Source: Pseudomonadota bacterium | GTDB lineage: Bacteria > Pseudomonadota > Alphaproteobacteria > Acetobacterales > Acetobacteraceae | Length of the DNA stretch: 13,900 bases | Reading direction: 5' to 3' | Assembly: GCA_021828605.1 (NCBI GenBank) | Contig: JAJZEG010000178.1 | Coordinates: 1-13,900 of the forward strand | Part shown: positions 13,748 through 13,900 of the stretch, one piece after another | Layout of the letters: each line of letters starts with the position of its first letter | How positions within the stretch are numbered: the stretch's first letter is position 1 | Notes under the pieces: model-generated | What the model was told of the DNA's origin: nothing | The model's input: only the letters and a program-made list of their open reading frames with translations | The model's database searches: none | Made by a program: the position numbers and the translations under genes

Positions 13748-13772
13748 ATTGCCGCGCATTATGCGCGTCAAT
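13748..13772. promoter_or_regulatory. Near-perfect 25-base dyad, candidate operator
   Basis: ATTG at 13748-13751 mirrors CAAT at 13769-13772, and CGCGCAT at 13753-13759 mirrors ATGCGCG at 13761-13767 about a central T. Only the pair 13752/13768 fails to match. Such a tight dyad with almost no loop cannot form a good RNA hairpin, so a DNA-binding protein site is the more natural reading. It is 185 bases upstream of the secreted-protein start and could also serve a gene beyond the right edge. Confidence 0.5.
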
Positions 13773-13824
13773 TCCAAACGATCAGGCTTGTCTTATGAAT
13801 ATTCCGCCGATTGAGCGATAATGG

Positions 13825-13860
13825 TTCACCGTCAGCGGGGGACCACCCGCTGACGGTGAA
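13825..13860. terminator. Perfect 15-bp hairpin near the right edge
   Basis: TTCACCGTCAGCGGG (13825-13839) and CCCGCTGACGGTGAA (13846-13860) pair perfectly around a six-base loop. Neither strand continues with a T-run, so it is not a classic rho-independent terminator. It could end a gene lying beyond the window, act as an attenuator or be a palindromic repeat. A nine-codon reading including its stop (ATG at 13795 to TAA at 13821) ends three bases before the stem. Confidence 0.55.
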
Positions 13861-13900
13861 GGGGTCGGATCGGGATCAGGCTGGCCATGCTGGGCCGGGT

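Larger units (their letters stand above)
13564..13900. other. Stretch without a recognisable gene, at the right edge
   Basis: I find no supportable coding region in these 337 bases. It must contain the promoter of the secreted-protein gene, which I could not place. It also holds the dyad at 13748-13772 and the hairpin at 13825-13860. A minus-strand frame enters from the right edge and stops at 13782-13784. It is open for about 38 codons but runs through the hairpin and has no recognisable motif. ATG at 13887 could open a rightward gene but too little is visible. Confidence 0.5.

Noticed and set aside
13142..13777. Minus-strand reading of 211 residues in another frame over the secreted-protein gene
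   Set aside because: The overlapping frame has a signal peptide, a ribosome site and sensible composition, while this one is Arg-rich and lacks features.
13782..13900. Possible 3' end of a minus-strand gene entering from the right edge
   Set aside because: It is open for only about 38 codons, passes through the perfect hairpin and shows no motif; the neighbouring sequence would be needed.
1..13900. CRISPR arrays, tRNA or rRNA genes, transposases, integrases, phage genes
   Set aside because: No regularly spaced repeats, RNA gene hallmarks or mobile-element proteins were seen on either strand.

Overview
The window looks like a chromosomal segment of a GC-rich alphaproteobacterium. An acidophilic or acetic-acid-type relative (Acetobacteraceae, for example an Acidiphilium or Acidocella relative) is my best guess. 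The guess rests on protein style, for example the class II glutamate-cysteine ligase and the NodS-like methyltransferase, and on the YdeP-type oxidoreductase. It is inference, not a database match. I see no tRNA, rRNA, CRISPR array, insertion sequence or prophage gene.

Layout. (1) 1-812: the C-terminal part of glutamate-cysteine ligase (gshA, glutathione synthesis) on +. The reading frame has an in-frame TAG at 9-11, just before the first ATG, inside what looks like a conserved motif. (2) 870-2681: mrdA, penicillin-binding protein 2, on +, standing apart from its usual mre/rodA partners. (3) 2694-6823: a complete biotin ring-assembly locus in two divergent, translationally coupled pairs, bioB-bioA on - and bioF-bioD on +, sharing a 67-base promoter region. 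(4) 6812-9106: a YdeP-type molybdopterin oxidoreductase on -, whose 3' end overlaps bioD tail to tail by 12 bases. (5) 9331-12878: a tightly coupled four-gene unit on +, made of a family 2 glycosyltransferase, an acyl-CoA-dehydrogenase-fold flavoprotein, a PIG-L/LmbE deacetylase and a NodS-like SAM methyltransferase. Every junction is an overlap. (6) 13051-13563: a small secreted, Ala/Gly-rich protein on -. (7) 13564-13900: a non-coding stretch with two strong dyads and no recognisable gene.

How the genes work together. BioF makes 8-amino-7-oxononanoate, BioA aminates it to 7,8-diaminopelargonate, BioD closes the ureido ring to dethiobiotin and BioB inserts sulphur to give biotin. The pimeloyl-supplying genes (bioC/bioH or equivalents) are not in the window. 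The four-gene unit at 9331-12878 is the most interesting part. Its enzyme set suggests glycosyl transfer, amide deacetylation of a sugar, a flavin-dependent step and methylation, so it may build a modified amino-sugar conjugate. The dehydrogenase-like member lacks the usual acyl-CoA dehydrogenase catalytic glutamate motif, so it is probably not an ordinary beta-oxidation enzyme. I know this kind of gene set from other alphaproteobacterial genomes, but I know of no established product.

Several structured non-coding elements also stand out. They are a spaced dyad upstream of the ydeP-like gene, a UUCG-capped long hairpin after the four-gene unit, a near-perfect 25-base dyad at 13748-13772 and a perfect 15-bp hairpin at 13825-13860.
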